The notes under the pieces are model-generated. The model saw only the letters and a list, made by a program, of their open reading frames with translations. It was not told the origin of the DNA and did no database searches. Shown piece by piece: positions 17,121 to 25,599 of a DNA stretch of 64,000 nt (position 1 is its first letter; the number at the start of each line of letters is the position of its first letter). Source of the DNA: Kitasatospora cheerisanensis KCTC 2395 (GTDB lineage Bacteria; Actinomycetota; Actinomycetes; Streptomycetales; Streptomycetaceae); contig NZ_KK853997.1 of assembly GCF_000696185.1 (NCBI RefSeq), forward strand, positions 7,185,806 to 7,249,805, in the 5' to 3' direction. A program made the position numbers and the translations under genes.

Positions 17121-18668
17121 CTAGCCGGCCGCCGACGTTCCGGGGGCGGTGTCCGGCAGGGGGCCGTGGGCGACGCCGAGGCGGTCGAGCCGGCGCAGGT
17201 GCGCGGCGAGGCGGACGGCGAACTCCGGGTAGTCGCCGGCGGTGCCCCACAGCACCTCGGCGAGCGCGCACAGGCGGGGGAAGGCCATGTACTCGACGTG
17301 CCGGGCGTCCGGCATCAGCTCGGTCCACAGGCAGCCCTGCCCGCCCAGCACGTGGGCGGCGGCCTCCGCGGGCAGCCCGGCCGGGACGGGGCGGTAGGCG
17401 TACACGTCGGCGGCGGTGAGCACCTCGGCGACCGCGAGCGGCTGCTCGACCAGCTCCGGGGCGGCCTGGTAGACGGTGAAGTACGTCAGCTGATGGGGCG
17501 TCATCACCACGTCGTGGCCGAGCCGGGCGGCCCGCGCGCCGCCCTCCTCGCCGCGCCAGGACATCAGCGCGGTGCCTGCCGGGAGGCCGTCCTCCAGCAG
17601 TTCGTCCCAGCCGATCGGGCGGCGGCCGCGGGCGGTCAGGAACTCGGCGAGCTGCCGGGTGAACCAGGCGGCCAGCGCCGACTCGTCGGGGAGGCCGAGT
17701 TCGCGCATCCGCCGCTGCACCCGGGGCGACTCCCGCCACTCGCGCTTGGGCACCTCGTCGCCGCCGAGGTGCACGTACGGGCCGGGGAAGACCTCCAGTA
17801 CCTCGGTGAGCACGTCGCGGCAGAACTGGAGGGTGGACTCCTCGACGTTGAGGATCTGCTCGGTGATGCCCCAGGTGGTGCAGACCGGGCGGGCCGGCTC
17901 CAGGCCGTTGCCGAGTTCCGGGTAGGCGGCGATCGCGGCCCGCATGTGGCCGGGCAGGTCGATCTCGGGGACGACCGTGATGCCGCGGGACTCCGCGTAC
18001 GCGACCAGGGCGCGGAGTTCGGCCTTGGTGTAGAAGCCGCCGTGCGGCGTTCCGTCGAACACCGCGTCCGGGTCGTCCTGGCAGGTGTAGCGGCCGACCA
18101 GGGTCTCGGCGCGCCAGGCGCCGACCTCGGTCAGGCGCGGGTACTTCTCGATCTCGATGCGCCAGCCCTGGTCGTCGGTCAGGTGCAGGTGCAGCACGTT
18201 GAGGCGGTGCAGCGCGGCCAGGTCGACCAGCCGGTGCAGGAACTCGACCGGGTAGAAGTGCCGGGCGACGTCGATCAGCAGGCCGCGCCAGCGGAACCGG
18301 GGCGCGTCCTCGATCAGCAGGCACGGCACGGTGACGCCGCCGCGTTCGTCCGGTGCGGCCCCGTCGGCGAGTTGACGCAGCGTCTGGGCGGCGACCCGGT
18401 GGCCGCCGGGGCCGGCGGCGGTGACGGTGGCGCCGGCGGGCGTCACTTCGATCCGGTACGCCTCGGGGGCGAGTGACGGGTCGGTGCGCAGGGTCAGCGG
18501 GGCGGGGCCGGCGGCGTCGGGCGGCAGCGGGAGGCCGAGCAGCTCGCGCAGCAGGCCGGCGACGGGTTCCAGGCCGGCTTCGAGGCGCAGCGGGGTGGTC
18601 GGGGCGAGGCGCCAGCCGCCCGGGCCGGTCGTCGTCATCGACGCGGGGCGGGGGACGAGGTGCGGCAC
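17121..18668 (-). CDS. Cytosolic GH20 beta-N-acetylhexosaminidase
   Basis: A 515-residue glycoside hydrolase family 20 enzyme that would release terminal GlcNAc or GalNAc by substrate-assisted catalysis. A small N-terminal GH20b-like domain spans about 15-120. The catalytic barrel begins FRWRGLLIDVARHF and carries the catalytic Asp-Glu pair in HLGGDEVPKREW (about 297-308), with WTELMPD near 441. There is no signal peptide, so it acts on imported sugar. The GTG at 18668 has GGAG five bases upstream. It is the last gene of the sugar operon. Its stop (CTA read in reverse, 17121-17123) is part of the CTAG next to the IS element. Confidence 0.9.
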   Translation of the reverse strand: MPHLVPRPASMTTTGPGGWRLAPTTPLRLEAGLEPVAGLLRELLGLPLPPDAAGPAPLTLRTDPSLAPEAYRIEVTPAGATVTAAGPGGHRVAAQTLRQLADGAAPDERGGVTVPCLLIEDAPRFRWRGLLIDVARHFYPVEFLHRLVDLAALHRLNVLHLHLTDDQGWRIEIEKYPRLTEVGAWRAETLVGRYTCQDDPDAVFDGTPHGGFYTKAELRALVAYAESRGITVVPEIDLPGHMRAAIAAYPELGNGLEPARPVCTTWGITEQILNVEESTLQFCRDVLTEVLEVFPGPYVHLGGDEVPKREWRESPRVQRRMRELGLPDESALAAWFTRQLAEFLTARGRRPIGWDELLEDGLPAGTALMSWRGEEGGARAARLGHDVVMTPHQLTYFTVYQAAPELVEQPLAVAEVLTAADVYAYRPVPAGLPAEAAAHVLGGQGCLWTELMPDARHVEYMAFPRLCALAEVLWGTAGDYPEFAVRLAAHLRRLDRLGVAHGPLPDTAPGTSAAG

Positions 18669-18720
18669 GGGGGCTCCAGGGAGGGGCGGGCGGCCCGGGG
18701 CGGGCCCCGGGCCGCGGGGG

Positions 18721-20709
18721 TCAGCGGGTACCGATCTCGTTGACGGCGAAGTTGCCCCACTGGAGGTTGGCCGCGCGGACCACCAGGCGGAGCTGACTCG
18801 TCGTCACCGGCGCGGGGAGCGTCACCGAACGGCGCTCCACCGTCGCGGAGTTGGACGACCAGGTGACGGCGGCGTCGGCGAGGGCGGTGACCCAGGCCGT
18901 GCCGTTCCAGTACTGCACGTCGAAGCGGGTGATGCCCTGGCCGGCGCCGAAGTGGGTGGCCAACTCGACCTGGGAGACGGTGCGCTGGTTCGGGTAGCCG
19001 AGGGTCAGGCTGCCGCCCGTGGCCACCCCGCTGGACGGCGAGGCCCAGCTGCTGGCGTCCGAGCCGTCGGCGACGGCCGCGAGCGTGCCCTGCCCGGTGC
19101 CGTAGGAGCTGCTCACCGTCGGCGCGGCCTCGACCGTGCCCGGGCCGGCGGTGCGCTGGAGCGCGCCGAGGTCGGGCATGCCCTGCGGCAGGGCGGTGCC
19201 GGCGGCGTCGCGGCCGCCGTCGTTCGGAACTTCCAGGCCCTGCTGGAGAACCGGCGAGGCGGCGGTGGGCCGGTAGCCGGCCAGGTCGGCGATCGAGGTG
19301 GCCGTGCCGGGCGCGGTCAGGCCCGGGTTGCCGGTGAGCGCGGCCCGGTCGGTGCCCGGGACGGGGCCGCCGTCGTACCAGTTCCGGTCGTAGGTGATCG
19401 CGCTGCCGGTGTTGTACGGCAGGTTGGCGCCGTTGTGGATGATGTTGTTGGACATCGTGACGCCCGCCGCGTTGTGGTAGACGGCCGTCAGCGCGGTCAT
19501 CGCGGAACTGCTGGGCGACACCCACACGGTGTTGTTGTAGACCTGCACCGAGGTGGTGTTGGTGGAGAAGGTGAAGATCTCGTTGCGGTCGTTCTGGCTG
19601 ACGTTGTACCGGACCACGGCGGTGGCGGGCGCGGAGTCGCCGGAGACCGAGATGAAGAAGCCGCCGCCGTTGTCGTGCGAGTAGTTGTACTGCACCAGGC
19701 TGCCGCGGCTGTCCTCGTCCGCGTCCAGCGCGTCGCCGTCCATCTGCGGCCCGTTGTACTTGGTGCCGGAGATCTCGTTGAACTGGACGGTGGTGTTGTC
19801 GGCGTCCGCCCACCAGATCGCCACGTTGCCGTGCGCCTGCGCGGTGTCCGCGACGGTGTTGTGCTCGACCAGGGTGTCCCGCACCACCAGCGGGGCGATG
19901 CCGCCCGCCGCGATGCCGTGCACGTAGTTGTTGCGGATCACCGTGCCGGTGCTGGGCGTGAACGCCCGGTACTCGGTGGTCGGCGCGCCCAGGAACGGCC
20001 AGAGCGAGTTCCAGCCGTCGCGCTGCATCCAGGTCGACCAGCCGGAGATGCCGTAGGAGGCGATGTTCGCCACCTCGTTGTCCTGCACCGTCAGGCCGGT
20101 GAAGTACGTGGGCGTGGCCGAGCCGCGCACGGTGTAGATGATGCCGCCCGAGCCCGGGTTGGAGCTGTTCGGCGGCGCGTCGACGTCGTGCACCCAGTTG
20201 CCGGTGATCCGGACGTTCGGCACCGCGCCGACGTCCTGCGCGAACACGTTGACGCCGATCCGGTACGGGGTCGAACTCGTGATCGGACCGGCCGAGTTGG
20301 TGATCTCGAAGCCGTTCACCGTGACGTCGTGCTGGTTGGCCAGCAGCACCACCGAGGCCACCGCGCCCTGCCCGTCCAGCTTCGGCCGGGCGCCGGCGCC
20401 GTACGAGGTGAAGGTGACCGGCGCGGACGCCGTGCCGGAGCCGTGCGGGGCCAGCTGCCCCGTCCAGGTGTCGCCGGCCCGGAACGCGATCGTGTCGCCG
20501 GGCTGGAAGGTCTGCTTGCCGACCTGCGCCAGCGACTTCCACGGCGCGGCCGCCGAGGTGCCGCTGTTGGAGTCGCTGCCCGTCGAGGCGGACACGTAGT
20601 AGGTGGTGCCGGCGGCGTGCGCGGCCGGGGCGGCGAAGGCGGTGAGCGCCGCGGCGGCCAGGGTGAGCGCGCCCAGGCCGCTCAGGCCTCTCAAGGGTGT
20701 GGTGGTCAC
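18721..20709 (-). CDS. Secreted right-handed beta-helix protein with C-terminal carbohydrate-binding-like domain
   Basis: A 662-residue exported protein. A signal peptide is clear (TLAAAALTAFAAPAAHA, cleaved after about residue 32). Residues 35-500 form a parallel beta-helix with many short N-rich coils (VRITGNWVHDV, VEHNTVADT, VQYNYSHDNGGGF, VQVYNNTVWV), the fold of polysaccharide lyases and glycoside hydrolases of the PL6/GH28/GH110 kind. Residues about 530-662 are a discoidin-like beta-sandwich (VAPTVSSSYG to QLRLVVRA), probably a sugar-binding module. The GTG at 20709 follows GAGAGG. The neighbours suggest it releases the oligosaccharide taken up by the transporter; its exact specificity is unknown. 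Confidence 0.8.
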   Translation of the reverse strand: MTTTPLRGLSGLGALTLAAAALTAFAAPAAHAAGTTYYVSASTGSDSNSGTSAAAPWKSLAQVGKQTFQPGDTIAFRAGDTWTGQLAPHGSGTASAPVTFTSYGAGARPKLDGQGAVASVVLLANQHDVTVNGFEITNSAGPITSSTPYRIGVNVFAQDVGAVPNVRITGNWVHDVDAPPNSSNPGSGGIIYTVRGSATPTYFTGLTVQDNEVANIASYGISGWSTWMQRDGWNSLWPFLGAPTTEYRAFTPSTGTVIRNNYVHGIAAGGIAPLVVRDTLVEHNTVADTAQAHGNVAIWWADADNTTVQFNEISGTKYNGPQMDGDALDADEDSRGSLVQYNYSHDNGGGFFISVSGDSAPATAVVRYNVSQNDRNEIFTFSTNTTSVQVYNNTVWVSPSSSAMTALTAVYHNAAGVTMSNNIIHNGANLPYNTGSAITYDRNWYDGGPVPGTDRAALTGNPGLTAPGTATSIADLAGYRPTAASPVLQQGLEVPNDGGRDAAGTALPQGMPDLGALQRTAGPGTVEAAPTVSSSYGTGQGTLAAVADGSDASSWASPSSGVATGGSLTLGYPNQRTVSQVELATHFGAGQGITRFDVQYWNGTAWVTALADAAVTWSSNSATVERRSVTLPAPVTTSQLRLVVRAANLQWGNFAVNEIGTR

Positions 20710-20809
20710 GTGCTGCCCTCTCCTGAAACGGGGGCCACGAGGGCCCGAAGTGAGGTCCACGGGGGCGGTGCGAGCAGCCGGGCCCGGCTGAACCCGGCTG
20801 CGGGGGCGA

Positions 20810-21700
20810 CTACTTGGTGGCGCCGAGGGTCATCCCGTCCATGATCCGCCGGCCGCACCAGAAGAACAGCGCGACCATCGGCGCGACCAGGATGGTGACG
20901 CCCGCGAACAGGCCGCCCCAGTCGGAGGTGTACTGCATGGTGCTGCTGAGCTGGTTCAGGGCCGCCGGCAGGGTGAACTTCGCCGGGTCGTGCACCATCA
21001 CCGACACCAGCAGGAACTCGTTCCACAGGCCGATCGCGTTCAGCACCGTCACCGTGGTCAGACCCGGGCGGGCCACCGGCACCATCACGGTCCAGAAGGT
21101 GCGCACCGGGCCGGCCCCGTCCAGCGCCGCCGCCTCCTCCAACTCGGCGGGCAGCGAACGGAAGTAGCCGGACAGCACGAACACCGTGAACGGCAGCGAC
21201 ATCGCCACGTCGACCACCACCAGCGAGATCCGGTCGTCCCACCAGCCGGTCACCCAGTCCACCATGAACTGGCTGACCGAGGAGGCCAGCGTCTGATAGG
21301 GAATCAGCACCGCCTGCACCGGCAGCGCCAGGCCCGCCGCGAAGTACGTCAGCGTCGGCCCGGCCGAGCGGCGCGAGGACCGCGCCAGCATGTACGCCGC
21401 CGGAGTCGCCACCAGCAGGATCCCGAGCAGCGAAACCCCCACCACCAGAACGGTGTTGAGCAGCATGCCGGCGAAGTCCGCGGCGTGCCAGGCCCGGGCG
21501 TAGCCGCCCAGGTCCAGCCCGTCCACGCCGAGCGGCGACGTCCATAGGGCGCGCGAGGTGCGCACCGAGGACAGGAACGTCCACGCCAGCAGCAGCACGT
21601 TGAACCCGGCCACCGCCCACAGCAGCGCCTTCACCGTGCCGGGCACCGCCAGATCGCCGAAGAACCGGCGCACGGTACGGAGTTGAGCCTTCGCGGTCAC
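20810..21700 (-). CDS. Carbohydrate ABC transporter permease, MalG type
   Basis: A 296-residue CUT1-family inner-membrane subunit with six predicted helices. The EAA loop that docks the ATPase is intact: LEEAAALDGAGPVRTFWTVM (about 196-215). The GTG at 21700 overlaps the TGA of the upstream permease as GTGA, so the pair is translationally coupled. No ATPase gene is in the operon; as in streptomycetes generally the shared MsiK ATPase probably serves it. Confidence 0.9.
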   Translation of the reverse strand: MTAKAQLRTVRRFFGDLAVPGTVKALLWAVAGFNVLLLAWTFLSSVRTSRALWTSPLGVDGLDLGGYARAWHAADFAGMLLNTVLVVGVSLLGILLVATPAAYMLARSSRRSAGPTLTYFAAGLALPVQAVLIPYQTLASSVSQFMVDWVTGWWDDRISLVVVDVAMSLPFTVFVLSGYFRSLPAELEEAAALDGAGPVRTFWTVMVPVARPGLTTVTVLNAIGLWNEFLLVSVMVHDPAKFTLPAALNQLSSTMQYTSDWGGLFAGVTILVAPMVALFFWCGRRIMDGMTLGATK

Positions 21701-22686
21701 GAGATCTCCAGTCGGTCGCTGCGGCCCAGCCGGCGCACCAGCACCACCAGCGCCACGGTGAGCACCGTCAGCAGCGTCGCCATCGCCGAGGCGTAGCCCA
21801 GCTCGGGCGCCCCGCCGCCGGTGGTGTGGCCGGCCGACAGCCACTGCTGCACGGCGTAGGTACGGGCGTTGACCGACGGGGTGCCGGCCGTGCCGACGAA
21901 GCCGATCACGATGTCGAAGGTCCGCAGGCTGTTCGCCGTCCACAGCACCGCCGCGATCGCGATCATGTCGCGGGACAGCGGCAGGGTGATCCAGCGGAAC
22001 TGCTGCATCCGGGTCAGACCCGTCAACTGGGCCTCCTCGTACAGGTGTTTGGGGATCGCGTCGACCGCCGTCATCAGCAGCACGATGTAGAAGCCCGACC
22101 CCATCCAGACCACGCCGACCACGATGCAGCCGAAGATGTGCTGCGGATCCAGCCAGGTCTGCTGCAGCGCCTCCAGGCCCAGCAGGCCCAGCAGCCGGTT
22201 CACCACGCCGTCCGGGTTCAGCAGGAAGCCCAGCGAGGTGCCGACCGCGATCATCGAGATGATCGACGGCAGGTACACCGCGGCCCGCACGAACGCCCGC
22301 CCGCGCATGTCGCGCAGCACCGCCATCGCGAGGAACGCCAGCGCGAACACCGCCGCGCCGCCCACCAGCACCACCAGCGCGGTGTTCACGAACGCCTGCC
22401 GCACCGTGTCGTCCCGGAACACCCGCACGTAGTTGCGCCAGCCCACCCAGGTCAGCGGCGCACCCGGCCCCGACCACTTGGCGAACGAGATCACCACGCC
22501 GTACAACGACGGACCGAGGAAGCCCACCGGGTACAGCAGCACCGCCGGCCAGGTGAACAGCCGGAACCAGCCCTTCGCATCGCGCTGCGACACCCCCTGC
22601 GCCGCCCCCGGGCGGGCCCGGCCCGCGGTGCGGAACGCGGGCCGGGAGGAGCGGGACGCGCCGCGCGCCGTCGAGGTGTCAGCCAT
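21697..22686 (-). CDS. Carbohydrate ABC transporter permease, MalF type
   Basis: A 329-residue CUT1 permease. After a basic N-terminal arm of about 40 residues there are six hydrophobic helices. The EAA loop reads YEEAQLTGLTRMQQFRWITL (about 217-236). ATG 22686 lies eight bases inside the 3' end of the binding-protein gene (ATGGCTGA), and the stop overlaps the next permease start by four bases, so the three genes are tightly coupled. Confidence 0.9.
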   Translation of the reverse strand: MADTSTARGASRSSRPAFRTAGRARPGAAQGVSQRDAKGWFRLFTWPAVLLYPVGFLGPSLYGVVISFAKWSGPGAPLTWVGWRNYVRVFRDDTVRQAFVNTALVVLVGGAAVFALAFLAMAVLRDMRGRAFVRAAVYLPSIISMIAVGTSLGFLLNPDGVVNRLLGLLGLEALQQTWLDPQHIFGCIVVGVVWMGSGFYIVLLMTAVDAIPKHLYEEAQLTGLTRMQQFRWITLPLSRDMIAIAAVLWTANSLRTFDIVIGFVGTAGTPSVNARTYAVQQWLSAGHTTGGGAPELGYASAMATLLTVLTVALVVLVRRLGRSDRLEIS

Positions 22687-24019
22687 TGGCCAGCGCATCC
22701 GCGGTCTTCTTCTTGCCCTGGGCGACGAAGTCGGCCGGCTGCAGGGTGCCGCTGAGCAACTGGTCGTCCAGCGGCAGGAACACGTTGTTCCACCACTTGT
22801 CCTGCGCCGTCGCGCCGTCGTACGTGGTGTTGGTCTCGGTCGCCTTCAGGATCGACTCCTGCGCCGCCTTCAGCGCGTCCGGCGCCTTCGCGTCCGCCCG
22901 GGACGGGATGTTCAGCGCGTCCGTGCCGATCCTCCCGATCACCTGCGAGCGCAGCAGGTGGCTCATGAACAGCTGCGCCGCTTCCGCGTGCTTCGCCTTC
23001 GCGCTCAACGACCAGCCCAGCGAACCCACTTCGACCGTCGAGTGGCCGCCCTCCACCATCGGGAAAGTGAAGCTGGACGGCTTCGCGTCGGCCGGCGCCT
23101 GCGGCCTGGTCTCCGACGGCAGCCACGTCCCGTTGATGTTCAGCGCCGCCTTGCCCTGCGCCCAGTCGTTCTGCGCCGCCGGGTACTTGGTGCCCATGAA
23201 GCCGTCCTGGAAGTACGGCCGCAGCTCGGCCACGCCCTGCGCCGCCTTCAGCACCTCCGGCCGGTCCCACGCCGAGGCGTCGGTGCCCAGTGCGGCGAGC
23301 GAACCCGGGCCCGCGTAGCGCATCATCAACTCGTAGAACCAGTAGGCGTTGTAGAAGTTCACCAGGCCGTCCTGGGCGATCGGGGTGGCGCCCGCGGCCT
23401 TCTGCTGCTGGAGCAGCGCCAGGAACTCCGTCCAGGTGGCCGGCTGCTTCGCGGCCAGCGCCGGGGAGCGCGCCGCGTCGTACCAGATCGCGGTGGAGAT
23501 CAGGGTGTGCGGGACGAACGCCAGCTTGCCGTCCTTGTCGGTGGCCGACTTCAGCACGTTCGGCGGCAGCACGTCGGCGACCGACTTGCCGTCCTCGCCC
23601 GGCACCGGGAGCTTCAGCACGCCGTCGATCGGCTGCGTCATGTGCTGGCCCGCGAACGCCGCGATGTGGTCGGTGCCGCTGTCGAACATGTCCGGGCCGC
23701 TGCCCGAGGCGATCGCCTGCGGCATCGTCGTGGTGCCGGACCGGCCCAGGTACTTGATGTTCACCTTGATGCCGGTCTGCGCGGTGAAGTCGTCCGCCGC
23801 CGCCTTGAAGATCGCGGCCTGCGGCTCCTTCTCGCCCCAGGTCGACCAGTAGTCGACCTGGCCCTGCGCCTTCGCGGCGGACACCAGGTCGGCGGCCGAA
23901 CCGCCCTGCGCGTGCTGCGCGTTGCCGGAGTTCTTGACGCCGCAGGAGGAGACCAGCAGCACGGTCGCCAGCGAGGCGGCGAGCGCGGCCGCGGCGGCCG
24001 GGGACGGGGTACGGGACAT
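22679..24019 (-). CDS. Sugar ABC transporter substrate-binding lipoprotein
   Basis: A 446-residue extracellular binding protein. The N-terminus carries a lipoprotein signal with lipobox LVSSC (Cys at about 26), so it is anchored outside the membrane. The mature part has the family 1 (MalE-like) fold: VDYWSTWGEKEP, a PDMFDSGTDH block (about 109-118), and PMVEGGHSTVEVGSLGWSLS (about 319-338), typical of CUT1 binding proteins. ATG 24019 has GGAG seven bases upstream. The sugar is unknown; the GH20 partner suggests an N-acetylhexosamine-containing oligosaccharide. Confidence 0.9.
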   Translation of the reverse strand: MSRTPSPAAAAALAASLATVLLVSSCGVKNSGNAQHAQGGSAADLVSAAKAQGQVDYWSTWGEKEPQAAIFKAAADDFTAQTGIKVNIKYLGRSGTTTMPQAIASGSGPDMFDSGTDHIAAFAGQHMTQPIDGVLKLPVPGEDGKSVADVLPPNVLKSATDKDGKLAFVPHTLISTAIWYDAARSPALAAKQPATWTEFLALLQQQKAAGATPIAQDGLVNFYNAYWFYELMMRYAGPGSLAALGTDASAWDRPEVLKAAQGVAELRPYFQDGFMGTKYPAAQNDWAQGKAALNINGTWLPSETRPQAPADAKPSSFTFPMVEGGHSTVEVGSLGWSLSAKAKHAEAAQLFMSHLLRSQVIGRIGTDALNIPSRADAKAPDALKAAQESILKATETNTTYDGATAQDKWWNNVFLPLDDQLLSGTLQPADFVAQGKKKTADALANG

Positions 24020-24066
24020 GACGTTTCTCCATCGAGGGGGCGTGGCGGTGGGGGAGGTCGGGTGGT

Positions 24067-25350
24067 TCAGAGAACGGGTGCGGCCTCGTCGGCGAGGGTG
24101 ACGACGGTGCCGGTGCGGCGGGCCCGCTCGGCGGCCCAGACGGTGCGGTGCGCGGCCAGGCTCTCCCGGCCGCTGGAGCGGATCAGGTCGCCGGCGCCGG
24201 TGGCGATCGCGTCCACGAACGCCTCCAGCAGGCGGTCGTCCGCGCCGCCGTGCCCGGCCGCCGCCGAGGCCTCGGCGTCCGGGACGTCGGAGGCGTCGAT
24301 GAACTCCCAGGTGGCGGTGGTGAAGTCGTGCACCGACAGGCGCAGGCCGTCGCCCTCGACGTAGCCGCGGGTGCCGAACACCCGGGTCTTGCGGAAGTCC
24401 AGCGGGGTGAACGCCGACATCGTGAACGAGGCGGTCCGCCCGTCGCCGAAGTCGAAGTCCACCACCTGGGTGTCGACCACGTCGTTGTCGCAGGCGTACA
24501 CGCAGCGCCCGTACGGGCCGGAGCGCAGCGCCCGGCGGACGCCGTCCTCGGTGCGGTCGGTGGTGACGGCGCCGAGCGGCCAGTACTCCTTGTCGGGGTC
24601 GCCGAGGCAGCCGAGGTACAGCCGCGGCGCCGAGTACGGGCAGTCCGGTTCGACCGGGCAGTCCAGGCAGTTGTCGGCCGCCCCAGCCGGCCGGTTGCGC
24701 TCGTTGAAGTGCACCAGGCCGCCGAACGAGGACACCCGCTCCGGCGGACGCCCCATCAGGTGCAGCAGCCAGTCCACGTCGTGCGAGGACTTGGCCAGCA
24801 GCATCGGCGAGGACTCGTCCTCGCGCCGCCAGTTGCCGCGCACGAAGGAGTGCGCCTGGTGCCACCAGCCGACCGGCTCCAGGTGCTGGATCGACACCAC
24901 CTCGCCGATCCGGCCGGAGTCGATCAGCTCCTTGAGGGTGCGGGTGTACGTGGTGTACCGCAGCACGTGGCAGACCGCGAGCAGCACCCCGGCGTCCTCG
25001 GCGGCCCGCACGATGCGCAGGCAGTCCTCCTCCGTGGTGGCCATCGGCTTCTCCAGCAGCAGGTGGTAGCCGGCCCGCGCCAGCGCCTCCACCGGGGCGG
25101 TGTGCTGGGTGTCCTGGGTGGCCACCACCGCGGCGTCGGCCAGCCGCGGCCGGGCGGCGAGTTCGCGCCAGTCGGCGAACACCGCCTCGTCGGGCACGCC
25201 GTACTCGGCGGCGAACGCGGCCCGCCGCTCCGGGTCGGGCTCGGCGACCGCGACGATCCGCGCCCGGCCGCCGCGGTGCGCGCTGCGGGCGTAGACGCCG
25301 CCCCGCAGACCCGCGCCGACGACGGCCAGCGTCACCTGCTTTCCTGGCAC
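24067..25350 (-). CDS. Gfo/Idh/MocA family sugar dehydrogenase
   Basis: A 427-residue NAD(P)-dependent oxidoreductase. The Rossmann motif is GAGLRGGVYA (about 12-21), followed by VVATQDTQHTAPVEAL and the family motif LLEKPMATT (Lys at about 101). KSSHDVDWLLHL (about 188-199) carries the usual catalytic His. An inserted Cys-rich stretch, CLDCPVEPDC and then a later C (about 230-255), may bind a metal and is seen in a subgroup acting on complex sugars. GTG 25350 is the chosen start. It is the first gene of a six-gene leftward operon with the transporter, beta-helix protein and GH20 enzyme. Confidence 0.87.
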   Translation of the reverse strand: MPGKQVTLAVVGAGLRGGVYARSAHRGGRARIVAVAEPDPERRAAFAAEYGVPDEAVFADWRELAARPRLADAAVVATQDTQHTAPVEALARAGYHLLLEKPMATTEEDCLRIVRAAEDAGVLLAVCHVLRYTTYTRTLKELIDSGRIGEVVSIQHLEPVGWWHQAHSFVRGNWRREDESSPMLLAKSSHDVDWLLHLMGRPPERVSSFGGLVHFNERNRPAGAADNCLDCPVEPDCPYSAPRLYLGCLGDPDKEYWPLGAVTTDRTEDGVRRALRSGPYGRCVYACDNDVVDTQVVDFDFGDGRTASFTMSAFTPLDFRKTRVFGTRGYVEGDGLRLSVHDFTTATWEFIDASDVPDAEASAAAGHGGADDRLLEAFVDAIATGAGDLIRSSGRESLAAHRTVWAAERARRTGTVVTLADEAAPVL

Positions 25351-25446
25351 AACGCACCCCGATTTCCCAGCAGTTGGTGAATTCCGGCCGGACGGCACAC
25401 CGAGCGTCCGGGCCGTGCGAAGATGACTCTCCGACGACTTTCCAAG

Positions 25447-25464
25447 GCCACTTATGTAAGTGGC
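25447..25464. promoter_or_regulatory. Perfect 18-bp palindrome, probable ROK operator
   Basis: GCCACTTA-TG-TAAGTGGC lies midway between the divergent Gfo-operon and ROK genes. An outer TTCCA (25440-25444) and TGGAA (25468-25472) flank it one base out of register. Position and symmetry fit the binding site of the ROK regulator, controlling both directions. No clear -10/-35 pair was identified. Confidence 0.65.
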
Positions 25465-25599
25465 TTGTGGAATGGAATCATGGGGATCGGAACCGGCCAC
25501 CGTCAAGACTTCGGCGGACAACGATCCTTGACGGAGCGACAGCCCCACCGGCCCGGCCGGGCCGCACCACCCAGGCGACTTACGAAAGGCAGGCGATAG

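Noticed and set aside
18371-18383. A seventh TGACG-N3-CGTCA copy inside the GH20 gene
   Set aside because: It reads TGACGCAGCGTCT, with one arm mismatched, and lies mid-gene, so it was not counted.
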